A stretch of 22,143 bases of DNA, taken from the NCBI GenBank assembly GCA_902803035.1, contig CADCON010000014.1, positions 1-22,143 on the forward strand. The letters are read 5' to 3'. This DNA is from an uncultured Ruminococcus sp. (GTDB lineage Bacteria; Bacillota; Clostridia; Oscillospirales; Acutalibacteraceae). Position 1 is the first letter of the stretch; each line of letters begins with the position of its first letter. A program made the translations under genes and the position numbers. The notes beneath the pieces were generated by a model. That model worked only from the letters and a program-made list of their open reading frames with translations, made no database searches and was not told where the DNA came from. Of this stretch, positions 1 through 7,344 are shown in pieces.

Positions 1-168
1 CCTGCTGCGCGGGGGCTTCTTGCTCCTGCTGAGCGGGGGCTTCTTCCTCCTGCTGCGCGGGAGCTTCTTCCTCCTGCTGCGCGGGAGCTTCTTCCTCCTG
101 CTGCGCAGGGGCTTCTTCCTCCTGCTGCGCGGGGGCTTCTTCTTCCTGCTGCGCGGGAGCTTCTTCTT
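1..168. repeat. 24-bp tandem repeat array, seven full units
   Basis: Seven consecutive 24-bp units beginning CCTGCTG on the plus strand, differing by a few substitutions, continue past the left edge. A degenerate eighth unit starts at 169. They encode AQQEEEAP (one copy AQQEQEAP) on the minus strand. The unit length is a multiple of three, so copy-number change by slippage would lengthen or shorten the protein without a frameshift. Confidence 0.95.
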
Positions 169-322
169 CCTGCTGAGCCGTTTCTTCGACAGACTCAACC
201 TGTGCTGTTGTTTCCGCAGGCGGCAATTCGGAGGACGTTGCGCTCTCCGCAAATACGCCCGATCCCATCGACAGGAACAAGGCGGCAGCCAGACAGATGG
301 ACAATAGCTTCTTGAACTTCAT
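1..322 (-). CDS. Secreted protein with Glu/Gln-rich AQQEEEAP tandem repeats (3' end outside window)
   Basis: The frame opens at an ATG at 322-320, preceded by an AGAAAGGA ribosome binding site at 333-340, and runs off the left edge with no stop. The product starts with an export signal (MKFKKLLSICLAAALFLSMG, then a likely cut after VFA), a short Ser/Thr/Pro-rich segment, and at least seven copies of AQQEEEAP encoded by a 24-bp repeat. The signal peptide closely resembles those of the two large exoproteins further right, so all three probably use the Sec route. The acidic, low-complexity repeat is probably an extended stalk or wall-spanning linker. The functional domain, if there is one, lies beyond the window. 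The family is not recognised. Confidence is high that it is a real gene and low on role. Confidence 0.85.
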   Translation of the reverse strand, partial: MKFKKLLSICLAAALFLSMGSGVFAESATSSELPPAETTAQVESVEETAQQEEEAPAQQEEEAPAQQEEEAPAQQEEEAPAQQEEEAPAQQEEEAPAQQEQEAPAQQ

Positions 323-332
323 TTGCTGATCA

Positions 333-340
333 TCCTTTCT
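333..340 (-). promoter_or_regulatory. Ribosome binding site of the repeat-protein gene
   Basis: AGAAAGGA on the minus strand lies 10 nt upstream of the ATG at 322-320 and supports that start. Confidence 0.7.
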
Positions 341-384
341 AAAAGATTTGCAAAAGTTCGGGAAAAATCCTTGAAATCGTCCGC

Positions 385-407
385 GCGGGGGGTACCCCTC
401 ACCCCGC
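385..407 (-). promoter_or_regulatory. GC-rich hairpin in the 5' leader
   Basis: GCGGGG at 385-390 can pair with CCCCGC at 402-407, and a perfect palindrome GGGGTACCCC sits at 389-398. The element falls between the promoter (427-455) and the ATG at 322, so it would be in the untranslated leader. It could act in transcript stability or as a protein-binding palindrome. No terminator-like T-tract follows it on the minus strand. Confidence 0.35.
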
Positions 408-426
408 ACAGTCTTTCTCAATTATC

Positions 427-455
427 ATTATATCATCAGGAAATTCAAAATTCAA
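427..455 (-). promoter_or_regulatory. Sigma-A promoter with extended -10
   Basis: On the minus strand, -35 TTGAAT (455-450), a 17-bp spacer and a perfect -10 TATAAT (432-427) preceded by TGA (extended -10). It reads into the repeat-protein gene with a leader of about 100 nt. Confidence 0.8.
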
Positions 456-565
456 TAGTTTTTGGTAAAAAACCAACAACAGTTTGTTCATCTTATTGTA
501 AACTATCTTTTAATATCCATTGAATATTCATTGAATCATCATTGATTTCCCCTCATCATTGGCAC

Positions 566-615
566 AAAAATCCCGTGAGCAGCCCCTCGGAATCCGGAGG
601 GAATGTTCACGGGAT
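566..615 (-). terminator. Rho-independent terminator of the large LRR protein gene
   Basis: A 12-position stem with one mismatch (ATCCCGTGAGCA at 570-581 against TGTTCACGGGAT at 604-615) has an inner CCCTC/GAGGG stem. On the minus strand it is followed by a T-run (566-570). It lies about 30 nt past the stop of the 644-5857 gene. Confidence 0.85.
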
Positions 616-643
616 CTGTCACATTACGTAAATGATAATTCCG

Positions 644-3600
644 TCAGCTCACGGTGACCGTGATCATCAGGCATTGTGTGTTTTTCTTGCCGTCGATGGC
701 GTCCATATAAATGTGGTAGGTGCCGGCTCTGTCCGGGGTGAAATCGCAGGTGGGCGACTCGCCGAAATCCCTGATCCTGAACCACGCGCCGCCGCGTTCG
801 CAGTAGAATTTATACGTGACCCTTCCCTCGCCGCCGGTGGTGGTTCCGGTCAGGGTGACAGGCGATCCGGCCACGGGAGAAGCGGGGGTCGCGGTGAGCG
901 ACGTGACCCGGAGCGGCGTGCCTTCCTCAATGGTGATGCACAGCCGCTTGCTGGCGATCCTGCCGGCGGAATCCCTCGCGTCCACATAGACATTGTAGAA
1001 GCCCGCCTCCGTGGGTGTCCAGAGGAAGTAGGTCTGCGCGCTGTAATCGCACAGCCGCTTCCACAGGCCGTCCTTTTCCAGATAGAATTTATACTGCACC
1101 TCGCCCTCTCCGTTGGAGGAACCGGCGAGAAGCCGGATCTCGGTGCCGGTGTACTGTCCGGAAATGCGGTTGGCGTTGAGGTCGGCGACAAAATTCTCGC
1201 CCGCGACAATCCTGTATTGGAAAAGCGTGCAGACGACCCTGCCGCTTTCGTCCTTCACGTCGCAGTAGACAGTGTGCGTGCCGACCGTGGTGGCGTGCCA
1301 ATTGTACCAGCTCCTGTCGGAATAATCCCACAGCTTGGTCCAGACGCCGTTGCATTCGCTGTAGAATTTGTATCGGAGCGCGCCGGCGCCGCCCGCGGCG
1401 GTGACATTCAGCCGGATGGTGGTTCCGGCGGGCTGCGGCGAAGCGTATTGCGCGGTCATGACCGCGGTCAGCTCACCCTGCGCTCTGGTAATGACATATT
1501 GCATGGTGCGGCATTCAAGGACATTGCCGCTGCCGTCCATAATATCGACATAGAGCGTGTATGTTCCGGCGGCCGTCGGCTTCCACAGGCAGGAATTCTG
1601 CGCGGAAGGCTCCTGCAGACGCTTCCATGTGCCGCCGCATTCGCTGTAGAATTTGTATGCCGCCCCGCCGGTCGCGGTGAGGGTGATTTCGGTCTGCTGC
1701 TCCTGCGGGGAAGCGGCGGACGCGGTGAAGCTCCTTTCGCCGTAGGTGACGGTGACGGCGCACTGAGCGGACATTTCGGTTTCGGAGGTGGTCACGGTGA
1801 TGACCGCCGTTCCGGGTCCGACCGCCGTGACCTTGCCCTTCTGGGTGACCACGGCAACGGTTTCGTCCGAGGAATTCCACGCGACCTGCTCGGTGCATCC
1901 GATCGGCAGCAGCACGGCGGTGAGCGAATGGCTCTCCCGCGGCTGCAGGGTCAGCTCGCTTTCGGTCAGCACCACGTCGGTGGCGTACACCTCGGTAAAG
2001 GCGTAATGCATCTGCGCGGTTTCAGGGAAGAAGGAGCCGGTCTTTTCCACAAGCGGCCATCTCGCGGAGGATCCCATAAAGTACACATCGGTGATGTAAT
2101 CGGCCTTGTAGAAGGAGTAGGCGTCCAGCTTCTCCACCGTCGGATAAAGGGTGACGGTTTTCAGCGACGAGGCGTTGCTGAACGCGCCGAAGGGAATGAC
2201 CTTCGCTTCGGTCACCGTGACCGAGCGGAGCATGGCGGGAATGGCGTAGCTTGCGCCCTTCAGCGCGCCGTCGGTTTCCTTGTAATACTGGGTGACGGCT
2301 CCGACCGATTCGCCGAAGAAGTAGCCCAGCACGCCCTCCTTGGTGCCGCCCGCGTCCGGGCTGCTGCCGATGAAGGGAACCGTCAGGCTGGAGAGCTGAT
2401 AGCAGCCCGCAAAAACGCTCCTGCCGATGGAGGTGACAGAGCCGCTGATCGTGGCGTCGGTCATATTGGCAAGTCCCGCGAAGGCATTGTGGCCGACATG
2501 GGTCACGCCGCCCTCCACAAAAACAGAGGTAATGCCGTCCCGCAGCGGGTACCACGGCGCGTAGGACGCGCTGGCGAAGTCGAGCATGGGGCCGTCGCCG
2601 GAGATTTCGAGCGTGCCGTTATCGGTCAGCTCCCATTCGGTTCCGCCCTCCATCCCGCCGGAAACCACGCAGACATTGACCTCGCATTCCGCCTTGAAGA
2701 AGCCGAGCGTCGCGGTCACTGTCGTTTTGCCGAGCTTTTTGCCCGTGACCTTGCCGTCCGGGGAGACTGACGCGACCGTTTCATCGGAGATGCTCCAGAC
2801 CACGCCGCCGCTGCTGGAATTGGGCGAGGTGAAGGCGACCAGCTCCTGGGTCTTGCCCACGCCCATCAGGATTTTGTCCCGGCTCAGGACGATATCCTTG
2901 GCGAAGCCCACGCCCTTCAGAGAGAACGCCGCTTCGCTGTCGAGAATCACGGAGGAATAGCTGCCGTTGCCCTGGCTGACCCACGATTGGTAGGCATAGC
3001 GGAGAATGCCGTCGCCGTCAATGCGGATGCCGGTGATCTTCACCGGAAGGGACGAAGGCAGACCGCCCAGCTCCTCCGCCGGCATGACATAGGGCATATC
3101 GCTCTCGCCGGTGGAAAGCTGGCACCGCCCGATGCCGCTGCCGGAGCCGTAATAGAGAACGCCGTCGTAAACGGCCGCGCCGCCGGTGGCATTCCCGGCG
3201 ACAGTCTCCCTGTCGCCGCCGTAAAGATTCGTGGAAACGATTTCCTCGTTTTCGCTGTCGATGAAATACCAGCGGTTATTGAAAAGCGACTGATCCGAGA
3301 GCTTTCCGCGCGGCATGGCGGAGAATTTGTCAGAGACGCAGGTTTCCACGTTCTTCCAGCCGTGGTGGTCGAGCGAGGTAATCTCGCTGTCATTGACCAT
3401 GAAGTATTCGTACTGCTCATAGCCCGAACATTCGTTGTCGGTCCGCACGACGGGATCGTCCCATGTGACGTCGATGTGGTACCAGTTGCCGCCGTATTTG
3501 ACGAGGTTCCATGTGTGGTTCATGTCGTCGCTGACGACCGCCTTGCAGGGGATATTCATTTTCTTCATCAGCAGGCGGAACGCCGCCGTGTACGCCTGGC

Positions 3601-5857
3601 ACACGCCCCGGTGATTCACCAGAAGGCTGTAGGCGTTGCGGCAGGAGCCGTCGCCGGTGTTTTCGTAGTGGGATTTTTCAATCAGGAAATCGTGCGCCGC
3701 GACGATCTTCCCGAATTTGGATTGACCCTTGAGGGAGTCGCAGAATGCGTCCGCGACATCATTGAGCGCGCAGACCCTTTCGCTGAATTCCGCCTGCGTC
3801 ATGCTCTCCCTGTAGAGGAACCGGAGCGAAACCAGCTTGCCGCCGGAGTGCGAATAGCTCCAGTTGGAAACGCCCGCCACGTCATATTCGACGGGGTATT
3901 TGTCGCCGATCGCGTCGAGAAGCGCGTCGACGGTATCCTGATCGGCATTCAGGGAGTAGGAGGACACATTGACCGCCGCGCCGCTCATATCCCAGATTCT
4001 GCCGGCGACAAGGTCGATCAGCTCGTCGCTGAAGGTATCGTCCGGAGCCGAAAGCACCGTGAGCGTCGCCGCGTCCGAACGGAGCGAACGCCCCTCGCTG
4101 TCGGTGATTTCGCAGCAGAAGGAAGCGCCGTCCCAGCTTTCGTCCGGGCGGAAGGTCTCGCTGGCGGAGGTGTGATTCTCCCACACCGACCATTCCTTCT
4201 CGCCCTCCTTCCGGAAGAACCACTGATAGGTCAGGCCTTCGCCGTCCGTCACGACGCGGAAGGTCACGTCGCTCCCCGCGTCGGCAATGACGTCGGCGGG
4301 ATGGCTTCTGATGAGGAAGGACGGCGGGGTCTCTTCGTAATGCATGACCGCTTCGGAGGGCATCGAAAGGTAATCGACGTAGTAATTCGCGTCGGATTCG
4401 GAACCGGTGAGCCGCTTCCACTGCTCCTGTGTGCCGAGGTAATACACATCCCTCAGACGTGGGCATTCCCCGAAGAGATCATAGCCGATCGCGGTGACCG
4501 AAGCGGGAATGACCGCCGTCGTCAATGCCCGGCAGCCGTGGAAGGCGCCGTTTCCGACCGACGTCACGCCGTCCGGCACGGTGATTCTCTCCAGAGCGGC
4601 GCAGCCGTGGAAGACGTCCATGTCGATTCCGGTGACGGAAGCGGGAATATCCACCGCCTGAAGCGATGAACAGCCCGTGAAAAGCCCCTGCTCCAGCCTG
4701 CCGAGGGAAGCGGGCAGCCTGACCTCCGTCAGGCCGGCGCAATCGTTGAAGGCGTAAAGCTCCAGCGTGTCCACGCTGTCGGGAAGAATTGCCGACGTCA
4801 GCTTCTTACAGCCGGAAAAGGCGTAGCTTTCGATGGTGGTTTCATTGCCGCCGAATGTAATGCTTCCGAGATTGGCGCAGCCGTCAAACGCGGAGGAGCC
4901 GATATCGGTCAGCGAATCGGGCAGCGCGAGGGAAGCAAGCCCCGTGCAGCCCTGGAACGCGCTGCGCCAGATTCTTTTGAGGGAGGAAGGCAGCGCGACC
5001 GAGGTGAGCCCGGCGCATTCGCTGAAGGCGCAGACATTGATCTCGGTGACCCCGTCCGGCACGGTAAAGCTGCCGGTTCTCGCGGGGGGACATCTCATCA
5101 GCGCGTTGGGGTCGCTGCAATAAAGCACACCGTCGGCGGCATGGAAATACTCGTTGCCCTTCGTGACGTCAAACGCCGCCAGCTTCGTGCAGCCCGCAAA
5201 GGCAAGCTCCCCGATGGACGCGCATTTCTTCGGAACGGTAATGCTTTCCAGCGAAACGCAGTTGGCGAAAACGCCGTCGCCGAAGCCCTTGATATTGTCG
5301 GAAAGCCGGACGGAGGAAAGGCTTTCGCAGCCGTAGAACGCGCTCCATCCCAGCTCTGTCACCGAATCCGGCAGAGAAACCGACGCAAGGCCGGTGCAGC
5401 CGGCAAAGGCGTTCCAGCCGATCGTTGTCAGCCCCGCGGGAAGGGAAATGTCCGTCAGTCCGGTGCAGCCGGAGAACGCGGCGTTTCCGATCTCCGTCAC
5501 GCCCTCCGGAAGGGTCACGCGGGTGACGTTCACGCAGTCCTTGAAGGCTTCATCGCCGATGGCCGTCACACCGGACGGCACCTCCGCCTCTCCCCCGCTT
5601 CCGGTGTATTTCACCAGCACGCCGTCCTCTATCGTGAAATCGGCGGCGGAGCGGGTCGCTTCTCCGGAATTCCGGACGTCGGTGACCGGAATCGTGACGG
5701 TCGCGGCATTCTCGCCCGCGCCGGACTCCTTTTCGTCTGTCACGGCGGCGGAAGTTTCCGGAAGCGCGGCGAGGTCTGCCTCCGCCAGCACCTGCGCGCC
5801 GCATGAAAGGAACATCACCGCCGTCAGCGCGACAGCGATCCATTTTTTCAATCGCAT
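644..5857 (-). CDS. BspA-like LRR exoprotein with transglutaminase-like domain, Ig/Big_2 domains and C-terminal beta repeats
   Basis: A 1737-residue surface or secreted protein. The start at 5857 is chosen because it opens the signal peptide (MRLKKWIAVALTAVMFLSCG, likely cut after VLA, residue 25) and has AGAAAGG upstream; an in-frame ATG 39 nt earlier lacks this. Approximate domains: LRR_5-type repeats 85-475 (about 15 AFxGC-type units), Ig-like 510-604, transglutaminase-like 610-850 with candidate triad Cys753, His781, Asp796, a short YFID-type repeat segment 870-920, Big_2-like 987-1064, a second LRR block 1085-1285, a second Big_2-like 1287-1372, then four roughly 85-residue repeats with a YKFY signature 1376-1737. 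Family knowledge suggests adhesion or polymer binding. The triad suggests a thiol protease, deamidase or crosslinking activity, which is inference. No LPXTG or S-layer motif was seen at the C-terminus. It is monocistronic, with its own promoter and terminator. Confidence 0.93.
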   Translation of the reverse strand: MRLKKWIAVALTAVMFLSCGAQVLAEADLAALPETSAAVTDEKESGAGENAATVTIPVTDVRNSGEATRSAADFTIEDGVLVKYTGSGGEAEVPSGVTAIGDEAFKDCVNVTRVTLPEGVTEIGNAAFSGCTGLTDISLPAGLTTIGWNAFAGCTGLASVSLPDSVTELGWSAFYGCESLSSVRLSDNIKGFGDGVFANCVSLESITVPKKCASIGELAFAGCTKLAAFDVTKGNEYFHAADGVLYCSDPNALMRCPPARTGSFTVPDGVTEINVCAFSECAGLTSVALPSSLKRIWRSAFQGCTGLASLALPDSLTDIGSSAFDGCANLGSITFGGNETTIESYAFSGCKKLTSAILPDSVDTLELYAFNDCAGLTEVRLPASLGRLEQGLFTGCSSLQAVDIPASVTGIDMDVFHGCAALERITVPDGVTSVGNGAFHGCRALTTAVIPASVTAIGYDLFGECPRLRDVYYLGTQEQWKRLTGSESDANYYVDYLSMPSEAVMHYEETPPSFLIRSHPADVIADAGSDVTFRVVTDGEGLTYQWFFRKEGEKEWSVWENHTSASETFRPDESWDGASFCCEITDSEGRSLRSDAATLTVLSAPDDTFSDELIDLVAGRIWDMSGAAVNVSSYSLNADQDTVDALLDAIGDKYPVEYDVAGVSNWSYSHSGGKLVSLRFLYRESMTQAEFSERVCALNDVADAFCDSLKGQSKFGKIVAAHDFLIEKSHYENTGDGSCRNAYSLLVNHRGVCQAYTAAFRLLMKKMNIPCKAVVSDDMNHTWNLVKYGGNWYHIDVTWDDPVVRTDNECSGYEQYEYFMVNDSEITSLDHHGWKNVETCVSDKFSAMPRGKLSDQSLFNNRWYFIDSENEEIVSTNLYGGDRETVAGNATGGAAVYDGVLYYGSGSGIGRCQLSTGESDMPYVMPAEELGGLPSSLPVKITGIRIDGDGILRYAYQSWVSQGNGSYSSVILDSEAAFSLKGVGFAKDIVLSRDKILMGVGKTQELVAFTSPNSSSGGVVWSISDETVASVSPDGKVTGKKLGKTTVTATLGFFKAECEVNVCVVSGGMEGGTEWELTDNGTLEISGDGPMLDFASASYAPWYPLRDGITSVFVEGGVTHVGHNAFAGLANMTDATISGSVTSIGRSVFAGCYQLSSLTVPFIGSSPDAGGTKEGVLGYFFGESVGAVTQYYKETDGALKGASYAIPAMLRSVTVTEAKVIPFGAFSNASSLKTVTLYPTVEKLDAYSFYKADYITDVYFMGSSARWPLVEKTGSFFPETAQMHYAFTEVYATDVVLTESELTLQPRESHSLTAVLLPIGCTEQVAWNSSDETVAVVTQKGKVTAVGPGTAVITVTTSETEMSAQCAVTVTYGERSFTASAASPQEQQTEITLTATGGAAYKFYSECGGTWKRLQEPSAQNSCLWKPTAAGTYTLYVDIMDGSGNVLECRTMQYVITRAQGELTAVMTAQYASPQPAGTTIRLNVTAAGGAGALRYKFYSECNGVWTKLWDYSDRSWYNWHATTVGTHTVYCDVKDESGRVVCTLFQYRIVAGENFVADLNANRISGQYTGTEIRLLAGSSNGEGEVQYKFYLEKDGLWKRLCDYSAQTYFLWTPTEAGFYNVYVDARDSAGRIASKRLCITIEEGTPLRVTSLTATPASPVAGSPVTLTGTTTGGEGRVTYKFYCERGGAWFRIRDFGESPTCDFTPDRAGTYHIYMDAIDGKKNTQCLMITVTVS
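646..1460 (-). repeat. Region encoding three YKFY beta repeats, near-duplicate of 7347-8160
   Basis: The last three YKFY repeats of the LRR protein match the last three of the 826-residue protein very closely in protein and DNA. For example, the stretches around 1135-1190 and 7833-7888 differ at about one position. This indicates a recent duplication or gene conversion of a C-terminal module. Confidence 0.85.
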
Positions 5858-5936
5858 TTTACCAATCGACCTTTCTGAAATGTAAAGCTCTGTCATTCCA
5901 TCCTATTCCTGTCAGGTACACAATTCCTTATCATAT

Positions 5937-5965
5937 ATTGTAACATACAGCCCTTCCGTTTTCAA
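5937..5965 (-). promoter_or_regulatory. Sigma-A promoter with extended -10 for the LRR/transglutaminase gene
   Basis: On the minus strand, -35 TTGAAA (5965-5960), a 17-bp spacer and -10 TACAAT (5942-5937), preceded by TGT (extended -10). The leader to the chosen ATG at 5857 is about 70 nt. Confidence 0.8.
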
Positions 5966-6028
5966 TACCGTTGCGGGATTTGCTTTGTAAAAAAATACGG
6001 AATTTGATCGCCAGTCAGCCTGTTCCGG

Positions 6029-6073
6029 AAAAAAAGCAGCCGCACGGAGCGTCATTCAACGCCGTGCGGCTGC
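6029..6073 (-). terminator. Rho-independent terminator of the LRR lipoprotein gene
   Basis: A perfect 12-bp stem (GCAGCCGCACGG at 6036-6047 with CCGTGCGGCTGC at 6062-6073) is followed on the minus strand by seven Ts (6035-6029). It lies about 60 nt past the stop of the 6131-7054 gene. Confidence 0.92.
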
Positions 6074-6130
6074 GGATTGGCAGGAAATGATGACGGCGGC
6101 AGCGGAATACTGTTGCGCCGGAGGGGAACA

Positions 6131-7054
6131 TTACAGTTCCTTGAATTTGATGTTGTTGGCTCTGGCGTAGACCTCCGCCTTAGAGCCCTTGGGGGCATAG
6201 ATGGTCAGCTCCGGACAGTCGCCGAACGCGGCTCTGCCGATGGCAGTGTCGGGATTGGGAATCTCGGCCTTTTCGAGCTTTGTGCACCCGCGGAAGGCGT
6301 TGGGGCCGATTCCCTTGACGGTGGCGGGAATCTCGATGTTCTTAATCTCCGTGCAGCCGGCAAAGGCATACTCGTCAATGCTGAGAATGGATTTCGGAAT
6401 GTCAATTTTAGCCAGGGAGGTGCAGTGCTGGAAGCAGTTTGCGCTGATTTTTGTTACGTATTTGGGAATGCTGACCTTCTTGATACTCTTGCAACCGCTG
6501 AAAGCGGCGACGTCGATTTCCTTGACTTTTTCGGGAATATCGGCGGTCGTGAGACTGGCGCAGTTAAAGAAGGTCTGCTTGCCGATTTGGGTAACGCCGT
6601 CGGGGATATTGACCTTTTTCAGCTCCTTGCAGTTGGCAAAGGCGTAAGGACCGATTTGGGTAACGCCGTCGGGAATATTGATCGACTCGAGACTGACGCA
6701 GCCGGAAAATGCCGAGCTGCCTAAGGTGGTCACCGTATCCGGAAGCTTGACGTCGGTAATGGCGGTGCAGCCGTTGAAGGCACTGTTGCCGATAATGGTG
6801 ACCGGAACACCGTCGATATCATCGGGAATACGCAGGGATTCAAGACTTTTGTTGACCAGACCGTTGATGGTCGCGTCGTTGACGGTGAGGGAATAGGAAT
6901 AATCCTCCGTGTTGTCCTCGCCGCAGGACGCCAGAACGAATAATCCGCAGGCTGCGAGCATGAGTGCCGCCAGCAACGCCGACAGTCTTCTGAGCGCGTG
7001 CGGCGCGGCAGAAATCGGGGCGTGCGCTTTTTCTGCTGTGATGGAATGCTTCAT
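6131..7054 (-). CDS. BspA-like LRR lipoprotein
   Basis: 307 residues. The ATG at 7054 is chosen because AGGAGGA lies 7 nt upstream. An in-frame ATG at 7180 would add 42 residues with no signal-like character. The N-terminus has Arg-Arg followed by a hydrophobic stretch and a lipobox LASC, with Cys44 as the likely lipid-bearing residue (Cys36 in LAAC is the alternative). The rest is about nine LRR_5-type repeats of 23 residues (AFNGC, AFSGC, AFANC and similar). No other domain is visible, so it is probably a membrane-anchored binding protein. An Lgt-like gene sits to the right on the other strand, but a general housekeeping Lgt would normally lipidate such a protein, so a link is not established. 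Confidence 0.9.
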   Translation of the reverse strand: MKHSITAEKAHAPISAAPHALRRLSALLAALMLAACGLFVLASCGEDNTEDYSYSLTVNDATINGLVNKSLESLRIPDDIDGVPVTIIGNSAFNGCTAITDVKLPDTVTTLGSSAFSGCVSLESINIPDGVTQIGPYAFANCKELKKVNIPDGVTQIGKQTFFNCASLTTADIPEKVKEIDVAAFSGCKSIKKVSIPKYVTKISANCFQHCTSLAKIDIPKSILSIDEYAFAGCTEIKNIEIPATVKGIGPNAFRGCTKLEKAEIPNPDTAIGRAAFGDCPELTIYAPKGSKAEVYARANNIKFKEL

Positions 7055-7202
7055 GTGATGTCCTCCTGAGTAATGAATGGCTGAGGGAAAAGGCATTTTC
7101 CGGATCGCGGCAGACCAATGCCATCCGATGAATGGTCCCCTCGGAAATCTCCCATTCAGAATAAGTATTTCCGCGGTCAAAAAGATAACCGCCGATAGAA
7201 AC

Positions 7203-7231
7203 AGTTTATCATCTTTTTACAGAATTGTCAA
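7203..7231 (-). promoter_or_regulatory. Sigma-A promoter of the LRR lipoprotein gene
   Basis: On the minus strand, a perfect -35 TTGACA (7231-7226), a 17-bp spacer and -10 TAAACT (7208-7203) with TGA in front. The leader to the ATG at 7054 is about 140 nt, longer than for the neighbours. Confidence 0.8.
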
Positions 7232-7280
7232 TAAAGCTGTAGCAAAAACTGTATTATTTTTTATAAAACCCGGAATGACA

Positions 7281-7324
7281 TAAAATATCCCCGGAACGAT
7301 TCCAAAAAAAGGAATGCTCCGGGG
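7281..7324 (-). terminator. Probable terminator of the beta-propeller protein gene
   Basis: An imperfect stem (7289-7303 against 7311-7324, with CCCCGGA and GGAAT/ATTCC pairing) encloses a 7-nt loop. On the minus strand it is followed by ATATTTTA, a weak T-tract. It starts about 20 nt past the stop at 7345. Confidence 0.7.
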
Positions 7325-7344
7325 ACACAAACACGCCGGACTGA

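Noticed and set aside
1..168. Tandem repeats considered as a CRISPR array
   Set aside because: The units abut directly with no spacers and are read in frame as a protein repeat.
632..2770. Long open frame on the plus strand (about 712 codons), with another at 2987-4669
   Set aside because: Both lie antisense to the LRR/transglutaminase gene, whose protein has clear domains, a signal peptide, a promoter and a terminator. The plus-strand products are low-complexity Gly/Arg/Val-rich sequences typical of shadow frames in GC-rich DNA.
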